Shown: piece after piece, positions 1 through 7,855 of the stretch
How the letters are laid out: each line of letters starts with the position of its first letter
Numbering within the stretch: the first letter of the stretch is position 1
DNA from: RCC1774 sp050330855
Lineage (GTDB): Bacteria; Cyanobacteriota; Cyanobacteriia; Thermosynechococcales; Thermosynechococcaceae
Reading direction: 5' to 3'
Assembly (NCBI GenBank): GCA_050330855.1
Contig: JBHJNL010000144.1
Location: 1 to 17,748, forward strand
DNA length: 17,748 nucleotides
Program-made: the position numbers and the translations under genes
The notes under the pieces: model-generated
What the model was told of the DNA's origin: nothing
Databases searched by the model: none
What the model saw: the letters and a program-made list of their open reading frames with translations, nothing else

Positions 1-5
1 TTAAG

Positions 6-118
6 GCGGGACAGCTTGCCCCGCATGGATTTTAGCTTTTGCCTGATAGAGTAAGCGCTTCAGCCATTTTCGTTAGATAAGACCCACACTAAAGTGTCCC
101 GCTTTAAGCTGTATCCCG
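6..118. repeat. Imperfect inverted repeats at the left edge
   Basis: Bases 6-24 can fold into a small hairpin: GCGGG pairs with CCCGC, then one A/C mismatch, then CA with TG around a short loop. A related sequence lies inverted at 105-118; on the minus strand it reads CGGGATACAGCTT, against CGGGACAGCTT on the plus strand at 7-17, a two-base difference. The stretch between them has no convincing gene. It could be the end of a mobile or palindromic repeat; this is inference, since the other copies are not visible here. Confidence 0.4.
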
Positions 119-364
119 TGGATTGCAGCCGTAAAAATCGTTCAATGGGTCATAGCTGCTATTTAGATGTAGACCTACCAATGCTGTAACTACAACACCC
201 CTGAACCCCTTTGCATTAACTTCAATGAGATCCGTCAGCAATTTATAGACATCAGACCGTTCACCAAACTCAGAGAAATTCTCTGCTGACTTAGTTTTGG
301 CAACTCCAATTCTTGTAATCACATAGAACTTTCCAGCTTCGTTTCTTTCTAGTACGCCTGCCAT
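104..364 (-). CDS. Short unknown protein, probably a truncated partner of the methylase cassette
   Basis: An 86-residue protein that I do not recognise. Its start codon overlaps the stop of the upstream XRE gene (TAATG on the minus strand), so the two are very likely translated together. It has no membrane segment or signal peptide; the middle (about residues 40-65) looks like a helix followed by a hydrophobic beta strand (GVVVTALVGL), as in a small alpha/beta domain. The final codons and the TAA stop lie inside an inverted repeat (105-118), so the natural C-terminus may have been lost when that repeat or an element arrived. Being next to a cytosine methylase and a regulator, it could be a remnant of a restriction endonuclease, but no catalytic motif can be seen. 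That assignment is a guess from context. Confidence 0.5.
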   Translation of the reverse strand: MAGVLERNEAGKFYVITRIGVAKTKSAENFSEFGERSDVYKLLTDLIEVNAKGFRGVVVTALVGLHLNSSYDPLNDFYGCNPRDTA

Positions 365-645
365 TACCCAATTCCTAGAAATGATTTTGATATGCTTTGT
401 AGGCGTTTGTTTTCGCTTACTCTCAGAGCTTTAAGAATGAGGGCGAATTCGAGTACATCCAGCCTCCTTTCAAATTTTTCAATTTTCGATATATCAGGTT
501 GTTTTACTCCAATCAGTTGGGCTAGCTCATCCTGAGAGATGTTTAGCCTTTTTCTCTCTAAGGCAAGCTCTTCAATCAAGGCTCTATAGCTAGCATCAAA
601 GATAGTTTTGTCTCTTTTCATGGCAACGATCATGCTATACTTCAC
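364..645 (-). CDS. XRE-family helix-turn-helix regulator
   Basis: A 93-residue DNA-binding protein. The helix-turn-helix covers about residues 32-74; the pattern SQDELAQLIGVKQPDISKIE is the classic XRE/Cro recognition unit. Size and position fit a controller-type regulator of a restriction-modification cassette, or the antitoxin of a toxin pair formed with the overlapping 86-residue gene. It diverges from the methylase with only 26 bases between the start codons, so its operator must overlap one or both promoters. The start is uncertain: the longest frame begins with GTG at 645, while ATG codons at 633 and 621 would give a protein beginning MIVAMKRD or MKRDKTIF. None of the three has a clear ribosome binding site. 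Family assignment is firm; the exact role is inferred. Confidence 0.85.
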   Translation of the reverse strand: MKYSMIVAMKRDKTIFDASYRALIEELALERKRLNISQDELAQLIGVKQPDISKIEKFERRLDVLEFALILKALRVSENKRLQSISKSFLGIG

Positions 646-671
646 AAATTATTCGAATTAGGAATATTTTA
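646..671. promoter_or_regulatory. Divergent intergenic region with palindrome ATTCGAAT
   Basis: Only 26 bases separate the XRE regulator and the methylase. They contain the perfect 8-base palindrome ATTCGAAT (651-658), a plausible operator for the XRE protein, followed by AGGA (660-663), eight bases before the GTG start of the methylase. The space is too short for two full promoters, so the methylase promoter probably lies inside the XRE gene. Operator function is inferred from position. Confidence 0.4.
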
Positions 672-1766
672 GTGAGAAGTATCTCTCTCTTTTCCGGTGC
701 TGGCGGTATGGATCTTGGTTTCGTTTATGCTGGCTACGAAATAGTGGCTGCCAATGAGTTAGATCCTCATGCGAGTGCAACATATAGAGAGAATCATCCT
801 CACTCCAAATTATTGGCAGGAGACATCAGTCAGTATAAAGATGAGCTAGCTGCCTTTGGCGACATAGATGTGGTCTTTGGAGGACCGCCATGCCAGGGCT
901 TCTCCGTCGCCGGGAAAATGAATCCTGATGATCCCCGTAGTCGCCTGATCTTTACCTTCGCAGAGTTGATAGAACGCATTCAGCCACAAGCGTTTGTGAT
1001 GGAAAATGTTAAAGCCTTGGGAAAGTTGGCTAAGTTCTCACAGATCCGGGATTGTTTGGTTGCTAGATTTCAACGGGCTGGATATTCGGTCCAAATTCAC
1101 ATATTAAATTCAAAAGACTTTGGCGTTCCGCAGTCAAGAGAAAGGGTTTTCTTCATTGGAACTAGGTGCGGTAAGAGGCAGGTGCTGCCGCAAGCTTTAA
1201 ATATATATAGAAGAGTCGCGCCTACTCTGCGTGAGGTAATTGTCCCTCTTGGCAAACCTGGCAGTTTCAGGAATGACAAGGTTTGCAATGCAAAGATAAC
1301 TTTAGCGGCAAAACCTGTCTTGAGAAAATCACCATACGCAGGTATGTTGTTTAACGGTCAAGGTAGACCCCTTAATCCTGATGGTTGGGCAAGTACGCTT
1401 CCGGCAAGCATGGGCGGGAATCGCACGCCAATCGTTGATGAAAAACACTTATATAACAATGAACCCTCATGGGTTGAGGAGTATCATCGCAACCTCATGA
1501 GCGGAGGGCGACCGCAAGGAATGCATGAGGTGCCATCTTATCTGAGAAGGTTAACGATAAATGAAGTTGCCATGCTCCAAGGCTTCCCAGAAACTTACAA
1601 GTTCTGTGGTCCTAACAGCAAGGTCTATTCTCAAATTGGTAATGCTGTTCCGTGCGATTTAGCGTATGTGGTTGCTAGCGCTGTTTTCGCTACTCTGTCC
1701 GGGAAAATTACAGCTAGGGCAGAAAATATTCCTAGAGGAGAAAATCTAGAGCTGGCACTCTTTTAA
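672..1766 (+). CDS. DNA (cytosine-5-)-methyltransferase
   Basis: A 364-residue C5-cytosine methyltransferase that transfers a methyl group from S-adenosylmethionine to cytosine within a DNA recognition sequence. The main family motifs are in order: motif I with FSGAGGMDLGF (residues 7-17), motif IV with GGPPCQGFS (70-78, catalytic Cys74), motif VI ENV (111-113), motif VIII QSRERVFFIG (154-163), motif IX RRLTINEVAMLQGFP (292-306) and motif X GNAVP (323-327). The stretch between VIII and IX, about 180-290, is the target-recognition domain; its specificity cannot be read from sequence. The length is normal and nothing is broken. The start is GTG with AGGA eight bases upstream. The gene looks richer in A+T by eye than its neighbours and lacks HIP1 sites, suggesting transfer. 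With no intact endonuclease in view, it may act alone or belong to a system continuing left of the window. Confidence 0.97.
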   Translation: MRSISLFSGAGGMDLGFVYAGYEIVAANELDPHASATYRENHPHSKLLAGDISQYKDELAAFGDIDVVFGGPPCQGFSVAGKMNPDDPRSRLIFTFAELIERIQPQAFVMENVKALGKLAKFSQIRDCLVARFQRAGYSVQIHILNSKDFGVPQSRERVFFIGTRCGKRQVLPQALNIYRRVAPTLREVIVPLGKPGSFRNDKVCNAKITLAAKPVLRKSPYAGMLFNGQGRPLNPDGWASTLPASMGGNRTPIVDEKHLYNNEPSWVEEYHRNLMSGGRPQGMHEVPSYLRRLTINEVAMLQGFPETYKFCGPNSKVYSQIGNAVPCDLAYVVASAVFATLSGKITARAENIPRGENLELALF

Positions 1767-1792
1767 AATGATAAAAATGAGCTGTGATCGCA

Positions 1793-1879
1793 ATGCAGCA
1801 GGCGGAGGAGGCCCCACAACGGGCTAAGCAGTTAGAAGCATTGTTGCGATCGCAAGGTATCAACCCCGATCAGCCCTAA
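1793..1879 (+). pseudogene. C-terminal remnant of a Uma2-family (DUF820) gene
   Basis: A short frame beginning at ATG 1793 encodes 28 residues: a charged linker (QQAEEAPQRAKQLEALL) and then RSQGINPDQP before TAA. This closely resembles the tail of the complete Uma2-family protein at 6970-7746, which ends with a Glu/Gln/Arg-rich helix and then RSQGFDPDNLPES. The same codon position carries the HIP1 octamer in both (1846-1853 and 7704-7711). A stop at 1778-1780 closes the frame just upstream, and the methylase gene ends at 1766. The rest of the Uma2 gene is missing, so this is best read as a scar left when the methylase cassette arrived. Confidence 0.75.
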
Positions 1880-1885
1880 AGAACA

Positions 1886-2329
1886 CTACTGCGGCATATA
1901 TTTCTGCACCACAGACCAACCAGACAAGGAAACTAAGGCTAAGGCCACAAATAAAACGCTGTTGATTTTTAAGTGAAGCGATCGCGCCCAAGGCCGTTGC
2001 GGATGAATGCGCGTTGCCGACCAAGCCGAGCCGAGGGCAAGAACCACAACCGCTAACCCAACGGGTAGATGCCAAGAATGGCCTAGACTTCCGTAGTAGC
2101 CGAGGGTGCCCACGACGCCAATGGCAAGCAGGTTCACGATCAGTAACACGAGGGTTAGACCCATACCTCGATGGAGAATACGAAGCCATTTCTTCGGCTT
2201 AGCACCGGGCTGCAGTCGTTGTCTTCTCAGCATGAGGCCCACAACGGCTAAGGCGAAAAATAGCGTCACGGTGAGGCCCATTGACCAAGCCGCAATACGC
2301 CACAGCCACATGAAAGAAGGTAAATGCAC
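1886..2329 (-). CDS. Four-helix membrane protein, DUF4079-like
   Basis: A 147-residue integral membrane protein with four predicted transmembrane helices, at about residues 8-33, 55-78, 86-106 and 120-141. Histidines lie near helix ends (His53, His84, His87, His119), the arrangement seen in four-helix haem proteins of the cytochrome b561 type; whether haem is bound here cannot be told. By overall pattern it fits the cyanobacterial DUF4079 family, whose function is not established. The start is GTG at 2329, giving MHLPSFMWLWRIAAW; the next start (ATG, residue 7) would cut into the first helix. It lies 64 bases downstream of the TPR gene on the same strand and may share its transcript. Membrane nature is firm, family assignment moderate. 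Confidence 0.75.
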   Translation of the reverse strand: MHLPSFMWLWRIAAWSMGLTVTLFFALAVVGLMLRRQRLQPGAKPKKWLRILHRGMGLTLVLLIVNLLAIGVVGTLGYYGSLGHSWHLPVGLAVVVLALGSAWSATRIHPQRPWARSLHLKINSVLFVALALVSLSGWSVVQKYMPQ

Positions 2330-2393
2330 AATGGAGTCCCCGCATAGAGAGTGCAGACAAATACTAGCAAAATTCCCGGTGTCCAGTCGGGGC

Positions 2394-4367
2394 TTAAATA
2401 GAGGGACCGAGCTTGGACGCAGTATAGCCCGGACTCAGCTTGAATTGATGCTGCAACTCTCTGACTTCTGGGTGATCGGGGTCGACATTGGCCCACATCT
2501 GGAGCCAGCTTTCGGCCCCTGCGAATTCATTTTTCGCGAGCAATACTCTGATTTGAGCGCGGCTGAAGGCGGCAAATTCATCGTAGTGGAATCGCTGTCG
2601 TTTAATCAGGGGCTGCAGTATTGACTCTGCCGCTTCAATGTTCTTGTCTTTAAGGAATGCCAGAGCCAAGGAACTGCGGGCCATTACATACTCTGGAAAC
2701 CGCTCGGTGATCTCAGTCCACAGGGCGATCGCTTCGGCCTCACGCTTCTGCAACAGATAGGTTCCGGCTAGGTTGTTGAGGATATGGGGGGCATCGGGTT
2801 CCTGCTCCTGGGCCTGCTTATAGAGGCGTTCCGCCGTTTGAAAGTCGTCTAGATTCTCACTTTTCATCAGCCGATTGGCTTTTAGTAACAGCTTCTCCAG
2901 CTTGGGGTCATGCTGCCAGAGCGGTTCTTCATGGAACTCATAGGCAATGAGCTGAATCTCTTGCCATTCTCCCCGTAGCCAGAGGCGCGCTGATTCACTA
3001 TCGGGCAGCAGGTCGGCTTTGGCTGCATCAAGTGCCGCTTCATGGCGCATTTGATCGGTTCCCTGCTGTCCGAGGGCAAAGTCTCGCAGTAAGTCAGAGC
3101 GATCGAGAATATTGGCAAGGCTGATGGCAAGCGATCGCCCTACCGGATCGCCGCGTTCTAGAAGCTGTGGCAATAGGGCGATTATGTAGGGATAGTCCCG
3201 TAGATACTGCTCGGTTGCGGCTTTGATGTCTTCCTTTTTTGTCTGGTGGGTGATGACTTCGACTAACCCTTCCAGCACCGATCTAGGTATCCAATAGTAA
3301 AACTCGAAGGGCCAAGCGCCTTGGCGCTGTCCCAGGGGCTGATTGAGATCGTTGAGGTTATCCGCCGCTAAGCTAAACTGCGATCGCTCCAATATCCCCT
3401 GCCATTTTTGGCGAGCTAAATGGGGCTGACCGGAGCGGGCCATCGCCACCGCCACCAAGTGCAGGAACATCGGGCTTTCAATACTCTCATCCCAATCGCT
3501 GGTCTGCTGAGCTTGTTCATAGAGCTGCAAAATTCTGGCATCGTCACCCAAAAAGCTAAGAGCTTCAGCTCGCTTTGTCCAGCTTTCGGATGCATCCTCT
3601 TGACTGGCTTGCAGTTGTTCTGCAGTGGCGCGGGCGGCGTCCTGTTCTCCAGATAGACATTGGTAGCGAACCAGATTGGCAAGGGCATGAATATTATGGG
3701 GATGGGTTTCTAGGGTTTGGTGACATAGGGCGATCGCCCCTTCCAAGTCCCCTTGCATAAACGCCACTAAGCTGAGATTGTTACGGGCCGGGGCAAACTC
3801 AGGATGTTTTTCTAGCAGGGCTTCTTCGGCGGCACGGGACTTTTCATATTCGCCTTCTTCGAGGTATGCCTGCGCCTGTTCGTGAAGGACGGCTAGCTCA
3901 AACCCTTGATCACGGGGCAAGTTAAGATCTTCTAAAAGCTCATCACAGTGGGATTCTAGCTCAGTAATAAGATCGCGGGCTGCCTCTGCCTGCCCATGGT
4001 CGGGCCACCGTTCGAGACAATGCTGGAATGTGTTGAGGGCCAGCAAAAAATGTCCATTTTTTAAATAGATGCCCCCCATGACATAGTTGATGCTGGCGTT
4101 GTTCGGTTCTAGAGCGAGGTATTGCTCACAGGTGCGCTGGTAGAGATGATGACTTTGCAGCTCGTAGTAGACCGAGAGCAGGGCATCGAGCACTTGGGAT
4201 TGATTGGGGTTGGTGCGATTGAGATCGGTGAGCACTTCTAGGGCTTCGGTCCACTGTTCCCGCGCCATCATGGCTTCGGCTTTCCGCAGTTCGGGCAGGA
4301 AGTTTTTGGCTCCAAAGCCGCTGGCTTTTGTGACCTGCCAAGTGCGTTTTTTATTTTTCTTCGCCAT
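2394..4367 (-). CDS. Tetratricopeptide-repeat (TPR) protein
   Basis: A 657-residue, mainly helical protein made of repeated TPR-like helix pairs. They are clear in the N-terminal third (residues 25-260, with units containing ALEVLTDLNRTNP, ALNTFQHCLERWP and AIALCHQTLETHP) and again near the C-terminus (about 530-640, with AERLYKQAQEQEP and AIALWTEITERFP). The middle is more divergent but still helical. There is no signal peptide or membrane segment, so it is probably a cytoplasmic scaffold; partners are unknown. I chose the ATG at 4367 (MAKKNKKRTWQV): the open frame extends upstream to 4583, but that extension has no family character and would overlap the divergent ABC gene. The last gene of the likely transcript is the small membrane protein at 1886-2329. 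Confidence 0.88.
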   Translation of the reverse strand: MAKKNKKRTWQVTKASGFGAKNFLPELRKAEAMMAREQWTEALEVLTDLNRTNPNQSQVLDALLSVYYELQSHHLYQRTCEQYLALEPNNASINYVMGGIYLKNGHFLLALNTFQHCLERWPDHGQAEAARDLITELESHCDELLEDLNLPRDQGFELAVLHEQAQAYLEEGEYEKSRAAEEALLEKHPEFAPARNNLSLVAFMQGDLEGAIALCHQTLETHPHNIHALANLVRYQCLSGEQDAARATAEQLQASQEDASESWTKRAEALSFLGDDARILQLYEQAQQTSDWDESIESPMFLHLVAVAMARSGQPHLARQKWQGILERSQFSLAADNLNDLNQPLGQRQGAWPFEFYYWIPRSVLEGLVEVITHQTKKEDIKAATEQYLRDYPYIIALLPQLLERGDPVGRSLAISLANILDRSDLLRDFALGQQGTDQMRHEAALDAAKADLLPDSESARLWLRGEWQEIQLIAYEFHEEPLWQHDPKLEKLLLKANRLMKSENLDDFQTAERLYKQAQEQEPDAPHILNNLAGTYLLQKREAEAIALWTEITERFPEYVMARSSLALAFLKDKNIEAAESILQPLIKRQRFHYDEFAAFSRAQIRVLLAKNEFAGAESWLQMWANVDPDHPEVRELQHQFKLSPGYTASKLGPSI

Positions 4368-4560
4368 AGTTTCACTGCTCGATGCTCGGTGATGGAGACC
4401 CTGCATCGATGGGGCCACTTTTAGAATCCCATAGGTATTTTGCGATCGCAACCCATAACCCACCCAAAAAGAGCTGCCTTCACCGAAAAAGCCAACTCGC
4501 CTTTTAGATCTGGGCATCCTAAGAGAGTCAGCATTTAGGCGTCTACAGGCAGCGATCTCA
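4368..4560. promoter_or_regulatory. Divergent intergenic region between TPR gene and ABC operon
   Basis: These 193 bases must hold the promoters for the TPR gene (leftward) and the ABC operon (rightward). One HIP1 site is present at 4442-4449. I see no strong sigma-70 hexamer pair, long inverted repeat or terminator. Confidence 0.4.
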
Positions 4561-5292
4561 ATGGAAACGGCGGTTGAACTCATTAATCTCAGTAAACGCT
4601 TTGGCGATTCGGAGGCGGTTGATCGGCTCCATCTGCAGATTCCTCTGGGGTGTTTCTATGCGTTGCTGGGTAGCAACGGCGCGGGCAAAACAACAACGCT
4701 CCGCATGATGGCCGGATTGTTAAAGCCCGATCAGGGTGACGCGGCTATTCTAGGCAACAGCATTACCCAGCGCCCGGAAGCCGCCAAGCAGCCCTTGGCC
4801 TATGTACCGGACGATCCAATGCTCTAGCTACGTCCGATGGAGTATCTAGAGTTTGTGGCGGGTCTCTGGCAGATTCCGCCAGATCAGGCAGCGGCTCAAG
4901 CGCTTTTAGAAGAGTTTGAAATGTGGGATCGGCGGGGAGAGTTTATCGAAACGTTTCCGCAGGGGATGAAGCAGCGGCTAGCGTTGGCGGGGGCGTTTAT
5001 TCACAGTCCCAAGGTGATGCTGCTCGATGAACCCTTGACGGGGATTGATCCACCGATGGCGCGGCTGATTAAAGATAAGCTGAAAGCCTATGTTCGTGAT
5101 GGGAATACGGTGGTGATGACCACTCACATCATGACGTTGGCAGAGCAACTGGCACAGCGGATCGGGATTTTCCATGCAGGTCGCTTGTTGGCGGACGGAA
5201 CGTTGGCTGAGCTGCAGGCGCAGACGGGTGAGGAGACGCTTGAAGATATTTTTATTCAGGTCACTCGTCCTCAGCCTGTGGCTGGAGTATAG
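4561..5292 (+). pseudogene. ABC transporter ATP-binding protein, interrupted by an in-frame TAG
   Basis: One continuous frame of 244 codons encodes an ABC ATPase of normal domain order, but codon 89 (4825-4827) is TAG. Before the stop lie the Walker A loop GSNGAGKTT (about residues 38-46) and the Q-loop region; after it lie the signature-like FPQGMKQRLALAGA, Walker B VMLLDEPLTGIDP and the switch histidine in TTH. The stop separates Walker A from Walker B, so neither fragment (88 and about 151 residues) should hydrolyse ATP alone. Around the stop the protein reads PDDPML-stop-LRPMEYLEF; relatives usually have a few more residues here (of the type PDEPMLYDKLTP), so a small in-frame deletion may have made the stop. 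The permease follows after two bases. Family is certain; loss of function is likely but rests on one base triplet. Confidence 0.9.
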
Positions 5293-5294
5293 CT

Positions 5295-6881
5295 GTGCAG
5301 GTTAGGACATTACCTTGGCTACTTCGCCACGAGTGGCGGTTGTGGTGCCGTCATCAATACGGTTTGACCTTATTGGTCAGCACATCTAAACAGCTCTTGG
5401 GGATATCGCTTATTTGTGAAGTTGGCCTGATTGCGGTGGGCTTCTTCAAAAATGACTTTGGCTATCCCGTGGAGTACCTTCTGGAGTATCTGCAGCGGAA
5501 TCTACCTCAAAATCCTGATGCGGCTCTCTGGATGGCTGTCGTTGCTTGGTTCTGGATGTTCTTCTTCAATTTTCTTGAAATCTCTAAATATCTGAACGCT
5601 GTTCTTACCCAGTCTTCGAGCTTGCCTGCATTCGTTTCTTCTCCACTCAGACCCCAACATCTCTTCACCGCGAAGTATGCCAAAGTGGCTGGAGCCACGC
5701 TGCTCAGGCAGGCTCCCTTATTTCTCTGTTGCTGACTTATCTATTGGCCGTCTTTACAAGCTTTTGTGGGTGTGATCATCACTGACATTCTGTTGACGGT
5801 TCAGTGCACAAGTCTGTCAATGTGGCTGATGCTATTAGTCGCAAGATGGTGGGGCGTACGAAGAGCCTTCGCGATAAACATAATAGGTTCAGCTTTATTC
5901 GTTCTGATCTTGCTTTGCTACTTATTTGTCATGTCTGATTCTAATGGAGAGATGCAGGCGCTTTGGCAACTTTGGCAGCAGCACACAGGAGAACACCTGT
6001 GGTGGAGAAAAGAGAGCTGGCTATGGTTCCCTGCCCGCACAGTACTGCTAGATCCAAAGGCAATTCTCACAATGACCTTACTCAGTTGCGGATTGGCTTG
6101 GGCAAGCTGTCAGCTTCTGCCTAATCTATTTATTGATGTTATTCAGCAGCCTCTGATTACAAAACAACGCCCTTTCTCTCGTCGTCAGCAGGTATTCACG
6201 AGTGGCATCGTTCGTAGCGTCATGCTCAAAGAGTGGCGTATCTTACTGCGGTCCACACGATTCAGGACTATTGGAGTGTGTCTGAACAGCGTCATCATTG
6301 CAGAAATACTGATTCTGTCTTATGTACCGGATTTTGCCCTAACGGATCGGTGGCTTGCTCTTTGCGGTTTGTTTATTCTATGGACGGCAACGATAACGAC
6401 AAAACTCTTCATCCACGTCTGTTTTGCCCAGAGCCAGGACTTGAGGTGGTTGGGATCAGCTCCCACAACAAATCTAAAGCTACGTCTGAGTAAGCTACTC
6501 GCAATATTGTTGATGATTTGGGGTGTGTTTATTCCGATTGTGGGTGCGATCGCAATTTCCAACGGCCCTGCAATTTTAATGGTGTCAATGCTGCTGCCCA
6601 TGACTATCAGCAAAGCGGTGATGTCAACGTGGCACGCGGACGTGTTGGCGTTGACCACTCAAAACCTATCAACCCTGAGGTGGGCAACACGAGATCACAC
6701 GCTGAGCTATTTAGAAGCTGCTAGTACGCTGGGTTGGTTAGGGCTTGCGGTTTGTTTGTATCTGCAATATTGGCTTTATGGAGTTGCGATCGCACTTCTA
6801 TTAATCTCAATCATGGCCCTAGCCTATGGGCAGAGTCGCCCGCCGAACAAGATCTCAGTGGCCCCAGTGCCAGATTGTTGA
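5295..6881 (+). pseudogene. ABC-2-type exporter permease, interrupted by an in-frame TGA
   Basis: A frame of 529 codons starting with GTG two bases after the ATPase gene, broken by TGA at 5733-5735 (codon 147). Both parts are strongly hydrophobic and form one reading frame: about 146 residues before the stop and the remainder after it (an internal GTG at 5766 could restart translation for 371 residues). Several transmembrane helices are evident, for example around 5370-5440, 5520-5580, 5770-5860 and 5870-5930, and a group near the C-terminus. Together with the ATPase it would form an exporter of unknown substrate. The plus-two frame is also open and hydrophobic for about 20 codons around the stop, so a pair of compensating indels is an alternative to a single nonsense change. 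With the ATPase also interrupted, the operon is probably inactive. Confidence 0.85.
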
Positions 6882-6969
6882 GCGTTAGAACACTACGAAA
6901 AAAATCCTGGTAGATTAAATTAGAGATAGAGAGTGATCATCAATTCAGGGCAACTTTGAAGCAAAGTCA

Positions 6970-7746
6970 ATGACCTCCACACTATCAGCGACCCAAACAG
7001 CCTTAACGTTACCTGACCACACCCAGTTGCCTGAGTCAGACGGCACATTCGTGAAGAATTTTCAAGAACACCCGCAGAGCATTTTACTCACTGAATCAAT
7101 TCGCCCAATTTTGGAGCGACGCCATCCCGACGGCCAATACTGCATCGGTCAAGACTCCGGCATTTACTGGCGCTTAGTTGACCCACCCGAAAAGGGAGCA
7201 GAATCCCCTGACTGGTTCTATGTGCCCAACGTGCCTCCCACTCTAAATGGGAAACTGCGCCGCTCCTATGTGTTGTGGAAAGAGTATGTCGCCCCTCTGA
7301 TTGCCATCGAGTTTGTCTCAGGTGATGGCAGTGAAGAAAGAGACCCTACCCCACCTTCTCAAAACGAAGGCAATAGAGTCGGTAAATTTTGGGTTTATGA
7401 AAAGGCCGTTCGGATCCCGTACTATGCCATTTATGAAGTTGAGAAAGCGCAGGTAGAAGTCTACCATCTGCAAGATGACGCCTATGAACTCATCCGTGCC
7501 AACGAACGAGGCCATTACCCGATTGGGCCTCTAAAGGTCGAGCTAGGGATCTGGCAAGGGGCTTATCAAAATGCTGCCCTGCCGTGGCTAAGGTTATGGG
7601 ATGCTCAGGGCAACTTGCTATTATCGGGGGAAGAGCAGGCAGAACAGGAACGACAACGAGCAGAGCAAGAACGGCAACGGCGGGAACGGTTAGAGGTGTT
7701 TTTGCGATCGCAAGGCTTTGACCCAGACAACCTTCCAGAATCATAG
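6970..7746 (+). CDS. Uma2-family (DUF820) restriction-endonuclease-fold protein
   Basis: A 258-residue member of the Uma2/DUF820 family, which is greatly expanded in cyanobacteria and has a PD-(D/E)XK nuclease-like fold; its biological role is unsettled. Visible family features are SPDWFYVPN (about 76-84, the conserved Asp), IAIEFVSGDGSEERD (about 113-127, the Glu-x-x-Ser strand) and KFWVYEKAVRIPYYAIYE (about 139-156, the conserved Lys and Tyr). The C-terminus is a charged Glu/Gln/Arg-rich helix followed by RSQGFDPDNLPES, a usual Uma2 tail. Length is normal. It stands alone: 88 bases after the ABC operon and convergent with the hydrolase gene that ends at 7856. A fragment of a related gene lies at 1793-1879. 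Family assignment is firm; cleavage activity is not shown. Confidence 0.9.
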   Translation: MTSTLSATQTALTLPDHTQLPESDGTFVKNFQEHPQSILLTESIRPILERRHPDGQYCIGQDSGIYWRLVDPPEKGAESPDWFYVPNVPPTLNGKLRRSYVLWKEYVAPLIAIEFVSGDGSEERDPTPPSQNEGNRVGKFWVYEKAVRIPYYAIYEVEKAQVEVYHLQDDAYELIRANERGHYPIGPLKVELGIWQGAYQNAALPWLRLWDAQGNLLLSGEEQAEQERQRAEQERQRRERLEVFLRSQGFDPDNLPES

Positions 7747-7855
7747 GAGCGATCTGTGCACATTAGGCAACCGCACCTTTGCCAAACAATCGTCCACTCT
7801 CTAAAGTATTGGTGTGAACCTTTTCAGTACTGGCCCATAAGACTTTCGGGAACAT
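7747..7855. other. Convergent intergenic gap
   Basis: This 109-base gap lies between the 3' ends of the Uma2 gene and the metallohydrolase gene. I see no hairpin followed by a T run on either strand, so termination here is not explained by an obvious intrinsic terminator. Confidence 0.4.

Noticed and set aside
2106..2624. 172-codon open frame on the plus strand
   Set aside because: It runs antisense across the DUF4079-like gene and the end of the TPR gene, and its translation resembles no protein family.
4368..4583. N-terminal extension of the TPR protein up to 4583
   Set aside because: It overlaps the divergent ABC gene, has no family-like residues, and a good lysine-rich start (MAKKNKK) lies at 4367.
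4561..6881. Stop-codon recoding in the ABC operon
   Set aside because: The two stops differ (TAG and TGA), the other genes end normally with TAA, TAG and TGA, and no recoding hairpin is evident. Gene decay is simpler.
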